Below, piece by piece: positions 46,301 through 54,816 of a stretch of DNA of 64,000 nucleotides. The DNA is from a virus. Below the pieces are notes generated by a model, which ran no database searches, was not told the DNA's origin, and worked only from the letters and a program-made list of their open reading frames with translations. Position 1 is the stretch's first letter. Every line of letters begins with the position of its first letter. The position numbers were made by a program, and so were the translations under genes. The stretch is from IMG/VR virus record IMGVR_UViG_3300032164_000006, positions 1-64,000 of that record. One strand, given 5' to 3'.

Positions 46301-49300
46301 TTCAGGGTTCTCTGGTCTATGGCTTCTACGACTCGGCTACAGGAAACTCTAGCAGTTCGTCTCTAGGATACCTAGACGTTAGGGGTGTCACAAAAATAAG
46401 TGGAAACGCATCGTTCAACGCTAGGTCTGAACACGTCTTCTATGGTGAGACATACATCGGTGGAAACCTATTTGTCTATAGTGCTGTAAACAACGTCACC
46501 GAGACAAAAATAAAGTTCCGTGGAAATGTTTCTGTAAACGGAGAGGTCACCCTAGCTGCTCCAACTGGAACCTCAGTTGTTGGTCAATACACTATAGAGG
46601 CGTATTCTGAATTTAGAGCTAGAGCTTTGAAGAAGGTATATTCCAACACCTACGCTTCGGTACGAGGGTACGGAAAAACAGATTACAGGATACCCAAAAT
46701 CTACGCCGACGGAGTTCTGGCAGATAAGCAAGTTTACTTTCTAATGTCTGATTCTGCTGGCCAAATGTCGTTGGAAACATATAAGAACACCAACGTAGAT
46801 GTGAAGCTGGCGAACGTTGGATTTACAGTTCTCAAGACGCTGACAGACGGACTAGCGTTAATGAGAAAATACAACTGGAATAACGACCAAGCCTATGTTG
46901 TGCAGTATGGTAGAGACGACTCGATGTACGACATAGTCGTAGATGCTTCTGGGAAAGGAGACTACACCTCCCTTCGTCTTGCGTTGTTGGCGGCTGGAGA
47001 AAACGACACAATATTCATTCGCAATGGTGTCTATAACGAAACAACTGATTCCCTGTACCTGAAGTCAGGACAATCAATCATAGGTGAATCTAGAGACGGA
47101 GTTATCCTTACCACTAGCACGACAAGTTGGTTTTTCAGTGCATATAACAGAATTGGTGGACTCTACTCGACATATCCAGCAACAAGCAACCTAGGCTTCG
47201 ACTCTGCTACTGGCATCGGTACTGTATCCATAACTAACGGATCAAGACTTGTAACATACACTGGAACAACACACCCATCCGACGGAAAAATAGCCTACAT
47301 CCTAGGTGACTGGTACACAATCAGCAACACCGACACAGTGAACAAGACGTTCAACGTGGATAGGGATATTTTCAAGAGAACACAGACGGGTCTACCTTGG
47401 AGATTTGCGACAACACAAGGAGGGGTAGACTACTCGGTCACACCAAACCAATTCCTGAGAATAAAGAACCTAACCTACAAAGCAACAACAGCGGCTTCAT
47501 TCTTGTATGCGAATGCGTGTGCAAACATTGAAGTAGAAAACGTAGATGTTATTTCTACAGCATGGAACAGCTCGTCAAACGCAATAATCTACGGACAAAA
47601 CATGACGAACGTTAGTGCTAGAAATATCCGCTTCTACAACAAGAACACAACTGCCGGAGCCGACGAACCGAACGTGCTCTATGTCTATGCTGCGTGGGAT
47701 TGCTCGTTTACGGAATGGGAAGTCTACGGTGGAAAATACATGAGAATGGATGGTTCCGCTGGAGCCGCGATGAACTACCACTGTAAGGTCCACTTCAGTA
47801 GATTCGAAAGCGACGCTCTAATGTGGCTGTCTCTAGGCTTCTGTCAGGAATGTGATTTTTCGTTTGGCGTTATAAATTGCAATCAGTTCTGTCAGAGCGA
47901 ATTCAACTTCCACAAGTGTCGGCTAGATTTCTTCGAAACAAGAATGTTTGGGGGTAGCTCATATATCCGAGGACAAGACAACATAGTCAACTTTGGGAAT
48001 ATGTATCTCGACGGTGCTTCTTTCTACGTTAATAAGGCTCAAGCATCTGGGTATCTTTCCAAAAACATTCTTGTATCTGGAAACGTCATTGGAACTGGAA
48101 CACTCTATCTAGACGACAGCGTGTACCTAGGAGACAGCGTCTACGTCCAAACTTTGGGTGGAACAGCTCCAGCACGAACACCAACACCAAGAACAAGTGC
48201 TGTTGTTTTGGATGCTGCTGGAGGAGGCGACGCAACAACGCTCGCAGCTGCGATAACCAAGGCTGGAAACTACGGATCAATCTTTGTTAGAAACGGAACG
48301 TACACCATGTCTAGTGGTGTCAGCTTATCTATTGGCCAAACAATCTTAGGTGAGTCCAAGAACGGAGTTATCCTAGAGTTTACTGGTGGATATATCTCAA
48401 TGCCATATCCAGTTTCATACAACATAGGAACTAGCTTCACAAACGGAGATCCAAGAACACCGAGCACAACCTACGCTTGCGGATTTCTGACGCTAACCAC
48501 AAGTTCCAGAACCATTGCATACTCTGGAGACATCGCTCCAACTGTAGGCAATATTCTACGAGTACAGGGCGAATGGTTCGAGGTCATGACTGTAGATAGT
48601 GGTGCGAAAACATTCACAGTAGACAAAGACGTTCGTCACGCTCCGTTCTCCAATGTTTGGTGTAAATTCTACCAAAAACAATATGGAGTAAACATATCCC
48701 AAAATCCATCTATCAGGTCTTCTATTAAAAACCTGACAGTGAAAATGACGTCAGGAAACATGGCGATAAACGTGGGTTCTTGCTGCGACGTAGAGGACGT
48801 TGACATTATAGACGTTGCAGCTAGTGGATACGGTGGAATGTTGCAAGGTGGGCAAGGGATTTGCGACACGAACGTGCGTAGGGTAAAAATCATAAACGCA
48901 AACATCAACTCTGGTGCAACAACAACATATCTGCGAGCAATATATTTGAGTGGAGCACAAGATTGTACCTTCGAGAACATAGAGTGTCACCACACCAACA
49001 ATGACATGATAGGTGGAGCTAGTTTCAACAATCCAGTGATAAACTGTAAATTCCACTTTCTGCGTAAAGTTGGATCAGGTCCAGCGTTCCAACCACTCGG
49101 CTACATGACAGAGTGTGACCTGACAATAGACTTCATGGAACACACCAACCTCCAAGACGTCAGCGCCTCTTGCTGCCTATATAACTGTCGGGTTAAGTTT
49201 GGCCAATCCAGATTCACTGGAAACGTCTATATGTATTCCCTAGGCTCTACATTCGACCTAGGTCATATGTGGAACGTCGGCTACGCTTATGTCATTAGTG

Positions 49301-52005
49301 GTTCACCAACAAAGACCCCACTCAACAAAGTAAACTCTGGACGGCTATATGGCTCCACAGCTTTAGAAGGTCTACTCAGCGTCGATGCATCTGTTATCCT
49401 AACCGACAACATCCAAGTAAACCAACTTTCTGGAGCACCATACTCGTCCCCAACAAAAAAGATGTGGACTATTGTTGCTGCAGACGGAACTGGCGACTAC
49501 ACGAGCATCAGCTCTGCTTGTTCTAACATGCCAGAGGGAACTACATTTTTCATAAGAAACGGAGCCTACACCGAAGGTGTAATTTCTGCAAAAGCAGGAC
49601 AGAAATTCATAGGGGAATCAAAGGCTGGAGTCCGAATAACGGCTTCTAGTGGTGTGCTGTTCCAGCCAACTGGATACTATGCTGGTGGATGGCGTTCGTC
49701 TCTCAACTCGACAACATACGAAGAATTTTCATCGACAGAAAACCTCGGTCTAGCTTCGACAACCCACAACAGTACGACAGTCTCGTACAGCGGAACAGGT
49801 TCGAACCCATCTGCGAACCAGTATGTAAGGATGTGCGGAGAGTGGTACAAGTTAATCAGCGTAGACACGGGTCTAAAAACATTCGTAATAGACAGAGCGT
49901 TTACAAAAGGAACCTACACCCAAATTCCAGTGCTTATGATGTCATTAAATACCGGATTCTACGAACTCCACACTTATCAAAGTGGTGGAATGGAATTCAA
50001 AAACATGACCATACTTTCTGGAACGCAAACCAACTTCCAAGGCTTCAACATCACATCGCAGGTTGGTCTTGTTATAGAAAACATAGACGTCATCGGTGAG
50101 AACGCCTCGGCTGGTTTCACTCCATTCTACCTGTACTCTTGCGTAGGGATGAGAATGAGAGATTGCGGACAGTACGCTATGGGAACAACAACACTCAACT
50201 CAAAGTCTCAGATAACATCTGGATGGGAAAACGTAATAGAAAATCACGTTATCTTTGGTGGATACCAAACAGAGATCTACGGCTCTGCACAGTCTCCAGC
50301 ATATAGGTGCAAGTATCACTTCAGAAACATCACTTGCACCGATGCAATGTTCCAATTCTTTAGGGCAATGTATGAGTGCGAGATTGAAGTTGAGCGTGGA
50401 CAAGCCGAAAGAGTTACATCTCAGACAGGAGACGCTCCATCTAGGTGTGTATTCCGCTTTGGAAAGATACGCACAACCCAAGGAAGCATAATCAAGAGTA
50501 TAGGCTGTCAGTTCCATATTGGAGATTGGATTGATAGTGCTGGATCTACGTTATCGCTCGGAAAAGGTTCTAACGGAGTCAGCTTTACTCCATACAACAA
50601 GTTGATGTCTGGAAACTTTGGCGGAGCGTTGTCAGTTGACGGAAGTGTTGTAATAACAGATGGATTCCAATACACCGGAACTCTAACCGGAACTCCAGCC
50701 TACAAACCTATTCTTAGTGCTGCTCCAAAACAATATGACTATGTTGTAGATCCTGCTGGAGGGGGAAGCCACACAACAATCCAAGCTGCTGTCGCCGCTG
50801 CTATAGACGGGAAAACCATATACGTTAGGAACGGGAACTACGACATGCTAGGTGTTTCCGCATCGGCAGCTAATGGCTTGTCTATTATCGGTGAAACAAT
50901 GGACGGTGTGAGAATCTCATCTAGTTCGGATATGTTCGGTGTTTCTGGGGGAGGCCTCATGATGCGAGCTAGAACACAGCTGATAGCAAACCAGACAACC
51001 TTTGATACCACAACCAATATTGGAACTGTGACTGTAACGAACGGGAGTACAGCCGTTGTTTACACTGGAGATCTTACTGGAATTAGCGGCTCAATCACAA
51101 TAGGGGATGCTATTGCTCTAGGCTCGTCTGAGTTGTATTCTGTTGCTGGAATAAACACAGGAACAAAAACAATCACACTCAATACGGCATACATTGGAGC
51201 CTCTGGTGCTGGACTACCATGTTTCATAACATTCGGTACTCCTACAAACTTAACGAGATCATGTTTCACTCTGAAAAATGTAACTCTCATTTTGACTGCA
51301 GGAAACCAATGTATCCAAGCAAATAATGCCTACAAATTGCATCTCGAAAACATCACATGTTTCCATGCAAACACAGGCGGATCTGGTCTTGTTACGATGC
51401 AAAGTGGATTCAGAAACAAATTAATCAACGTCAGGACAATTTCAACATCTGCTGCTGGATATGCTGCTTTCAATTGCACCGGAGCGTGGGGACTAGAATT
51501 TGTGAACGTTGAATGTGAAAGATCAAAATACAACTATTGGGGTGGTGGAACAACAATTCCTAGTCTGTATTGTGACCTCCACTTCAAGAGGATTACAGAA
51601 TCACCTGCTCTATTTTTCCTAGGATGGGGTGGTCAAGCATTCTGTTCACTTGTGATAGACCATATTGAGGGGTGTCGTGGTGGGTTCATGCAAGATGGCG
51701 GTGGAACAGCTGAAGACCTATGGCATTTTTATGTGGAAATAAAACGTATGTCGAATTGTGCTGGACAGATATCTCTGTTCGGTAGGAATGTAACATTCGT
51801 TGGTGGGCATCTACATCATGCTGGTTATTTCAGGCTTAAATCTAGGCAGGGTTCGACAAACAACGTGATGATGAGTGGGATGTTTACATCAATCCCAGCC
51901 AGCAATTTGGAGGTGGATAGCTCCACAATTATTTGTTCGGCTGTTAACTATCCGACAGGTGCTCTGTCTGGTAGTCCAAAACGCAACGATGGTTTCGCGT
52001 TCTAA
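43357..52005 (+). CDS. Giant tail fibre with four tandem pectin-lyase-like modules (2882 aa)
   Basis: The largest gene in the window, preceded by GAAGGAGCAGG. Residues 1-800 hold beta modules, two related to each other (WNGVAYVSLPGLQKERNTI and WDSAAYVSMPGLDFARNTI). Residues about 810-1150 form a Gly/Asn-turn beta-helix. Four modules of about 420 residues begin near 1190, 1612, 2034 and 2460, each starting VVDASGKGDYTSL-like, then TIFIRNGVYN-like, GQSIIGESRDGVIL-like, followed by a small insert ending KTFNVDRDI-like, then the beta-helix rungs. The pectin-lyase-like fold is common in capsule or LPS depolymerases; catalytic residues cannot be assigned here. Probably receptor-binding or glycan-degrading. 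Confidence 0.75.
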   Translation: MTHSNQILDRKNRAHVRSTVGENLENILDLVDDRLSYPMEVSIGGYTITIGSGLLQSAESNSLDGKSDSYRVGVPPLAGLETKPVVSSLVLNTGAYDGDFEVPTNPTLTPNQYIRMGIELRPDGKYYAVFGTPSALLTGCGYPPFAIGASIQIMVIDLQDSGSGGNWSYKVPAKKDVIVFNNPSAGGGGTPNAKLMGGGVWAASNNLGDTQLEWNGVAYVSLPGLQKERNTIQPDIISLAEDEAAYVILNKLAGPNEDLVVQKDLFVNIFPYNPNLFLIARGFAGGVLVGNSCFSLIHGESKELDTGMSIQNRQLLGSDVDETTSVPEYSLRGAPERTLDDTQPVLEALSSVDAEIDKFFGQLRIIPHESDTNKIRITGVDFTMKDGSILSQEIASLLLKFDGAVVNLTTGGVFASNGTTPIGINFTPATIPLSSYNWYSIGLVANTITANGAMTAQLIVLSGGPNTSSSATTIPSFAGSKKVGLVQVQNSGGSIVRTAIRQLGAGTGSGGGISNAKLINGGKFYWTGEIESVSSNSVSPNSVNINNMFSDWNAWQTFVAVGSGLTKFSSTAFSRSNSGVTGVLRGYLYAVNQSTGLPIATLLATSINTVPIETLETQSSVKQYTPVTFNFSGETLVPGTRYCVLVKVVSISGGWIAPYINNTNPLPNEKAGIQFSGLSETVGMDINMSVGQLGVGTLSWDSAAYVSMPGLDFARNTIPVGSSSLGLDEALYVKVSTLDGVAANLTVERGNITDISPYDSSIFIFAVKTAEGVVVGDTLLAAGQSRKLDDNRVFTFNSSSPATLTTLTSTKYVGGYYFPLGGRIKSGVVIYGNVVSDGNLTIETNVTIFGSVTTNGNNLEFDSTYASANETIKIYGDLLSGWTYFTSATNSRQHTLTVYGSVTAGSFYLDTLNSTSDMLSIEVKRSFITSEFSAYTKTNNSVTVAAITVRGDLICSQGLTIKHLETSTAQGYRTTIGGNLIVQGSLVYGFYDSATGNSSSSSLGYLDVRGVTKISGNASFNARSEHVFYGETYIGGNLFVYSAVNNVTETKIKFRGNVSVNGEVTLAAPTGTSVVGQYTIEAYSEFRARALKKVYSNTYASVRGYGKTDYRIPKIYADGVLADKQVYFLMSDSAGQMSLETYKNTNVDVKLANVGFTVLKTLTDGLALMRKYNWNNDQAYVVQYGRDDSMYDIVVDASGKGDYTSLRLALLAAGENDTIFIRNGVYNETTDSLYLKSGQSIIGESRDGVILTTSTTSWFFSAYNRIGGLYSTYPATSNLGFDSATGIGTVSITNGSRLVTYTGTTHPSDGKIAYILGDWYTISNTDTVNKTFNVDRDIFKRTQTGLPWRFATTQGGVDYSVTPNQFLRIKNLTYKATTAASFLYANACANIEVENVDVISTAWNSSSNAIIYGQNMTNVSARNIRFYNKNTTAGADEPNVLYVYAAWDCSFTEWEVYGGKYMRMDGSAGAAMNYHCKVHFSRFESDALMWLSLGFCQECDFSFGVINCNQFCQSEFNFHKCRLDFFETRMFGGSSYIRGQDNIVNFGNMYLDGASFYVNKAQASGYLSKNILVSGNVIGTGTLYLDDSVYLGDSVYVQTLGGTAPARTPTPRTSAVVLDAAGGGDATTLAAAITKAGNYGSIFVRNGTYTMSSGVSLSIGQTILGESKNGVILEFTGGYISMPYPVSYNIGTSFTNGDPRTPSTTYACGFLTLTTSSRTIAYSGDIAPTVGNILRVQGEWFEVMTVDSGAKTFTVDKDVRHAPFSNVWCKFYQKQYGVNISQNPSIRSSIKNLTVKMTSGNMAINVGSCCDVEDVDIIDVAASGYGGMLQGGQGICDTNVRRVKIINANINSGATTTYLRAIYLSGAQDCTFENIECHHTNNDMIGGASFNNPVINCKFHFLRKVGSGPAFQPLGYMTECDLTIDFMEHTNLQDVSASCCLYNCRVKFGQSRFTGNVYMYSLGSTFDLGHMWNVGYAYVISGSPTKTPLNKVNSGRLYGSTALEGLLSVDASVILTDNIQVNQLSGAPYSSPTKKMWTIVAADGTGDYTSISSACSNMPEGTTFFIRNGAYTEGVISAKAGQKFIGESKAGVRITASSGVLFQPTGYYAGGWRSSLNSTTYEEFSSTENLGLASTTHNSTTVSYSGTGSNPSANQYVRMCGEWYKLISVDTGLKTFVIDRAFTKGTYTQIPVLMMSLNTGFYELHTYQSGGMEFKNMTILSGTQTNFQGFNITSQVGLVIENIDVIGENASAGFTPFYLYSCVGMRMRDCGQYAMGTTTLNSKSQITSGWENVIENHVIFGGYQTEIYGSAQSPAYRCKYHFRNITCTDAMFQFFRAMYECEIEVERGQAERVTSQTGDAPSRCVFRFGKIRTTQGSIIKSIGCQFHIGDWIDSAGSTLSLGKGSNGVSFTPYNKLMSGNFGGALSVDGSVVITDGFQYTGTLTGTPAYKPILSAAPKQYDYVVDPAGGGSHTTIQAAVAAAIDGKTIYVRNGNYDMLGVSASAANGLSIIGETMDGVRISSSSDMFGVSGGGLMMRARTQLIANQTTFDTTTNIGTVTVTNGSTAVVYTGDLTGISGSITIGDAIALGSSELYSVAGINTGTKTITLNTAYIGASGAGLPCFITFGTPTNLTRSCFTLKNVTLILTAGNQCIQANNAYKLHLENITCFHANTGGSGLVTMQSGFRNKLINVRTISTSAAGYAAFNCTGAWGLEFVNVECERSKYNYWGGGTTIPSLYCDLHFKRITESPALFFLGWGGQAFCSLVIDHIEGCRGGFMQDGGGTAEDLWHFYVEIKRMSNCAGQISLFGRNVTFVGGHLHHAGYFRLKSRQGSTNNVMMSGMFTSIPASNLEVDSSTIICSAVNYPTGALSGSPKRNDGFAF

Positions 52006-52427
52006 CTGTCTTCAGTTTGTTCTTCACTCTACTTTCGGAGAAACTGAGGTTTGCCGACAGTTAGAGGAAAGACCCTAACTGTCTTCAGTTTGTTCTTCAC
52101 TCTACTTTCGGAGAAACTGAGGTTTGCGGACAGTGGTTGGAAAGACCCTAACTGACTAGAACTACAGAATGAAGGACCTTTTGCGGACAGTTAAGAAAAA
52201 GACCCTAACTGTCTTCAGTTTGTTCTTCACTCCACTTTAGAGGAAACTGAGGTTTGCCGACAGTTGAGTGAAAGACCTTAACTGACTAGAACTACAGAAT
52301 GAAGGACCTTTTGCGGACAGTTAGAGGAAAGACCCTAAGTGTCTTCAGTTTGTTCTTCACTCTACTTTGAGTGAAATTGGCGTTTGCCGACAGTTGAGAA
52401 AAAGACCCTAACTGTCTTCTAAAAATG
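52001..52427 (-). repeat. Right hairpin-repeat array (inverted copy of 1412-1851)
   Basis: Read on the minus strand from 52427 inward, the modules are H-X-H-Y-H-X-H-Y-H-X-H-X-partial H, the same order as the left array. X units lie at 52014-52052, 52087-52125, 52217-52255 and 52347-52385; Y units at 52155-52182 and 52285-52312; H units fill the gaps. The outer edges are identical for 27 nt (52401-52427 against 1412-1438). One X (52347-52385) has a perfect 7-bp inner stem, TTCACTC with GAGTGAA on the minus strand. The array begins at the stop of the giant fibre gene. No open reading frame of interest is inside. Confidence 0.95.
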
Positions 52428-52429
52428 CT

Positions 52430-52449
52430 TTACCATTCTAACTTGGTAA
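52430..52449 (+). other. Small stem-loop beyond the right array
   Basis: TTACCA (52430-52435) pairs with TGGTAA (52444-52449) across 8 nt, just outside the array edge. No T tract follows. It may be part of the array's folded border or a weak attenuator. The rest of the gap to 52568 is AT-rich and holds the promoter candidate listed next. Confidence 0.4.
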
Positions 52450-52508
52450 TGGCTTCCAAACTCACCAAAAAGCACATCCTATTCAACATCTACATTCTTC
52501 CTCTAGAT

Positions 52509-52537
52509 TTTTTAAAACAATTTGGTTAAGATATACT
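52509..52537 (+). promoter_or_regulatory. Promoter candidate for the lysis/host-interaction unit
   Basis: TATACT (52532-52537) is a good -10 element. At 17 bp spacing the -35 position reads TTTTTA (52509-52514), which is weak. It lies 31 bp upstream of the start of the 52569 gene, after the right array, so it could restart transcription there. A proper test needs transcription start data. Confidence 0.4.
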
Positions 52538-52568
52538 CACACCCAATCAGAACTTTGCGAGGACGCAG

Positions 52569-53483
52569 ATGTTGGATCTTATCAAGGCTAGAATTAGCAG
52601 ACTTGAAGAGGTATGTCCGACTATAGAAGTTGGAAACGCCTCGTATCCAACAAAGGGTGGTGACGACGACTGCCTATGGCTTGGTCTACTTGCATCGGTT
52701 GGCTATCAACCAGCAATGGACGGTGTGTTTGAATGCCAGAAGAGAGTTGGGGAGCAAGAAGGTTTATTCCTTGGAAATCCAAAGCTGGCAGCAAACGAAA
52801 AACAAGATCAATCAATCTTCTCTAGCGACATGGCTCTAGGCGTGTTGTGTTGGCTTGTGTCGTCGGAATACTCTGGTCGGAGTGTTCTTGCGGCTGAATT
52901 GTGGCTGAAATGGATAAATAAGAACAGACGGTGTTTGATACCAAATCCAAAAATTTTTGGAGGCGGCTGTCTGCTCCACGGTGGGTACAGATACGCACCA
53001 AGCAAAGACAAACGCTCTAACATCACACCTACAATGTGGTCTTTGATGGGTAGAGTTTGGGATCACAGAGGGTTAGAGCCACACAAGATGATGGAATTTG
53101 CCGAAGGGACTTTCGCTATAGTAGAGGATGAAGTTTCTGTTCTAGAAGCAGAATTTTGTGCCCTAGGCTATCAGCTACACCTAAAGGCTGTTCAAGCATA
53201 TATTAAGCTCCAGATTCAACAGTCGACAGAGTGCAGAAAGAAAGTGACAAAAATGTGTCACGCACGTTTACCAGCAAACCTATTCTACAAAGTCCTTTAC
53301 CAAGAAGGTGCATCGAAAGAAGACATGGAAGTTTTCTTGACAATGTTGCCGAACCCAATGACCTTTCGCCCACAGAACTATTGGTTGTGGGAGAGAGAAG
53401 ATTATACGGAAGCGGTAAGACAAGGAAATATGTGTGGATGGGACATGGTGTTCCTAGGGAAGTTAATTCTCCAATTCACATAA
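52569..53483 (+). CDS. Unknown enzyme-like protein (304 aa)
   Basis: TTGCGAGGACG precedes the ATG. The N-terminal GGDDDCLWLGLLASVGYQPA and the later QDQSIFSSDMALGVLCWLV recall a family of helical-toroid proteins seen, from memory, in bacterial and phage genomes, perhaps glycosidase-like, but no function is known to me. Cysteines are frequent. No signal peptide is present. It is placed between the fibre gene and a secreted protease, so a role in lysis or host envelope degradation is possible. Confidence 0.5.
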   Translation: MLDLIKARISRLEEVCPTIEVGNASYPTKGGDDDCLWLGLLASVGYQPAMDGVFECQKRVGEQEGLFLGNPKLAANEKQDQSIFSSDMALGVLCWLVSSEYSGRSVLAAELWLKWINKNRRCLIPNPKIFGGGCLLHGGYRYAPSKDKRSNITPTMWSLMGRVWDHRGLEPHKMMEFAEGTFAIVEDEVSVLEAEFCALGYQLHLKAVQAYIKLQIQQSTECRKKVTKMCHARLPANLFYKVLYQEGASKEDMEVFLTMLPNPMTFRPQNYWLWEREDYTEAVRQGNMCGWDMVFLGKLILQFT

Positions 53484-53577
53484 TAGCCAAAATTTTAAAA
53501 AGATAAATATTGAATTCCCATCCCATGTAGATGGTAAAATTACTCATGACATTACTTTCACCAAGAAGGAGAAGAGT

Positions 53578-54456
53578 ATGTTCAAGTGGATAACAACCCT
53601 AGTGCTGGTTCTGGTCGGGTGTGGTTCGTCAATTGGATTGGCGAAAACCACGTTCATGGAAGAAAACGACCTCTACAGAGAGGACACAATGTTCTTGTCG
53701 AACATGCAAGAAAACGAGTTCTACGACATCTTAAATGAAGTCCAAGGACAGTTTGGGTGGATCTCACAGCAAACTGGAATGAGACTTGAAATTATAGGTG
53801 AATGGGATAACTCGGAAGTGAACGCCTACGCAAACATCGAAGGAAATGTTCGTAAGGTGGTTATCTATGGTGGTCTTGCTAGACGACCAGAAGTAACTCT
53901 CGACGGGCTGTCGCTTGTTGTGTGCCATGAACTCGGGCACCATATCGCAGGATTTCCATTCTACGCTGGACAAGGTCAGTGGGCTTCTAACGAGGGTAAC
54001 AGTGACTATTTTTCAACTCTAGGGTGTGGTCGGATTCTTTGGAACGGAAAAGCAGCTGAAAATGCTGAATTTGCAGCCATTGTTCCACAATATCCGAAAA
54101 GTCTTTGCGACAAGGTATGGTCAGGCGAGGGTGACAGAAATCTTTGCTACAGAGCAATGGTTGCTGGAAAATCTTTGGGGGACCTACTTGCAAGACTTGG
54201 CGGTAGAACTGTGAATTACGAGACACCAGACAGACGCATCGTAGCGAAAACGTCTGACTCACATCCACAGGCTCAGTGTCGCCTTGACACCTACATGCAA
54301 GGAGCACTTTGCACAGGGACATGGAGGCATGGAGCAATCCCTAGAACAGAGCAGCAAGCCTTCGCTAGTTCGTGTCCATCAAACAAATGGTTCGGCTATC
54401 GACCAAAGTGCTGGTTCAAACCATCTTTTGGAGTCAAGAAACCAAAGGCTGACTAA
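53578..54456 (+). CDS. Secreted lipoprotein zinc metalloprotease (HELGHH)
   Basis: 292 residues. It starts with a lipoprotein signal: basic MFKW, hydrophobic core ITTLVLVLVGC with lipobox LVGC and Cys15. VVCHELGHHIAGFP (114-127) contains the zincin motif HExxH (His117, Glu118, His121), and NEGNSDYFSTLGC (138-150) offers Glu139 as third ligand in gluzincin style. The C-terminal part is Cys-rich (HPQAQCRLDTYMQGALC at 229-245). It should act at the cell envelope or outside. GAAGGAGAAG precedes the ATG; TTGAAT and TAAAAT with a 19-bp spacer lie upstream. Host-derived acquisition is plausible. Possible roles are lysis, envelope remodelling or superinfection control. Confidence 0.75.
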   Translation: MFKWITTLVLVLVGCGSSIGLAKTTFMEENDLYREDTMFLSNMQENEFYDILNEVQGQFGWISQQTGMRLEIIGEWDNSEVNAYANIEGNVRKVVIYGGLARRPEVTLDGLSLVVCHELGHHIAGFPFYAGQGQWASNEGNSDYFSTLGCGRILWNGKAAENAEFAAIVPQYPKSLCDKVWSGEGDRNLCYRAMVAGKSLGDLLARLGGRTVNYETPDRRIVAKTSDSHPQAQCRLDTYMQGALCTGTWRHGAIPRTEQQAFASSCPSNKWFGYRPKCWFKPSFGVKKPKAD

Positions 54457-54473
54457 CTTCTGGGGAAACAAAC

Positions 54474-54815
54474 ATGGATAGCCTACTGAATGGTCAGTCT
54501 CTGGTAACAGTCACAATTGTGATTGTGATTGTTACTCTATTAAAAATTATAGAATTTTTAATAGAAAAAATATCGAGTGAGAAATCAAAATTAACAAGGG
54601 TTGAGCAAGAACAATTAAAGGAAATACACTCGCTCGTTTCTGCAAGAGACAACGACGGTATGCCTTTGTTCTACATCCCTAGGTCGTGGGCTGATCTGCA
54701 GCGAATCATGTTAGACAAGATGGAGAAGATAACCCATAGTCAAGAACGCACAACGTATGTGATGGAGACAATTATTAAGTCTCTAGAGAACTTATCTAAA
54801 ACAGGGGGAAGATGA
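54474..54815 (+). CDS. Single-pass membrane protein, lysis candidate (113 aa)
   Basis: GGGGAAACAAAC precedes the ATG. One strong N-terminal membrane segment (about residues 10-32: VTVTIVIVIVTLLKIIEFLI) is followed by a charged, helical domain with heptad-like spacing. It lies between the lipoprotein protease and a small helical protein in the same operon. A holin-like or membrane-tethering role is possible; one transmembrane helix alone does not prove a holin. Confidence 0.6.
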   Translation: MDSLLNGQSLVTVTIVIVIVTLLKIIEFLIEKISSEKSKLTRVEQEQLKEIHSLVSARDNDGMPLFYIPRSWADLQRIMLDKMEKITHSQERTTYVMETIIKSLENLSKTGGR

Positions 54816-54816
54816 T

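Noticed and set aside
43357-52005. Diversity-generating retroelement acting on the giant fibre
   Set aside because: No reverse transcriptase gene and no template/variable repeat pair near the fibre's 3' end; the repeats in the gene are old protein-level duplications.
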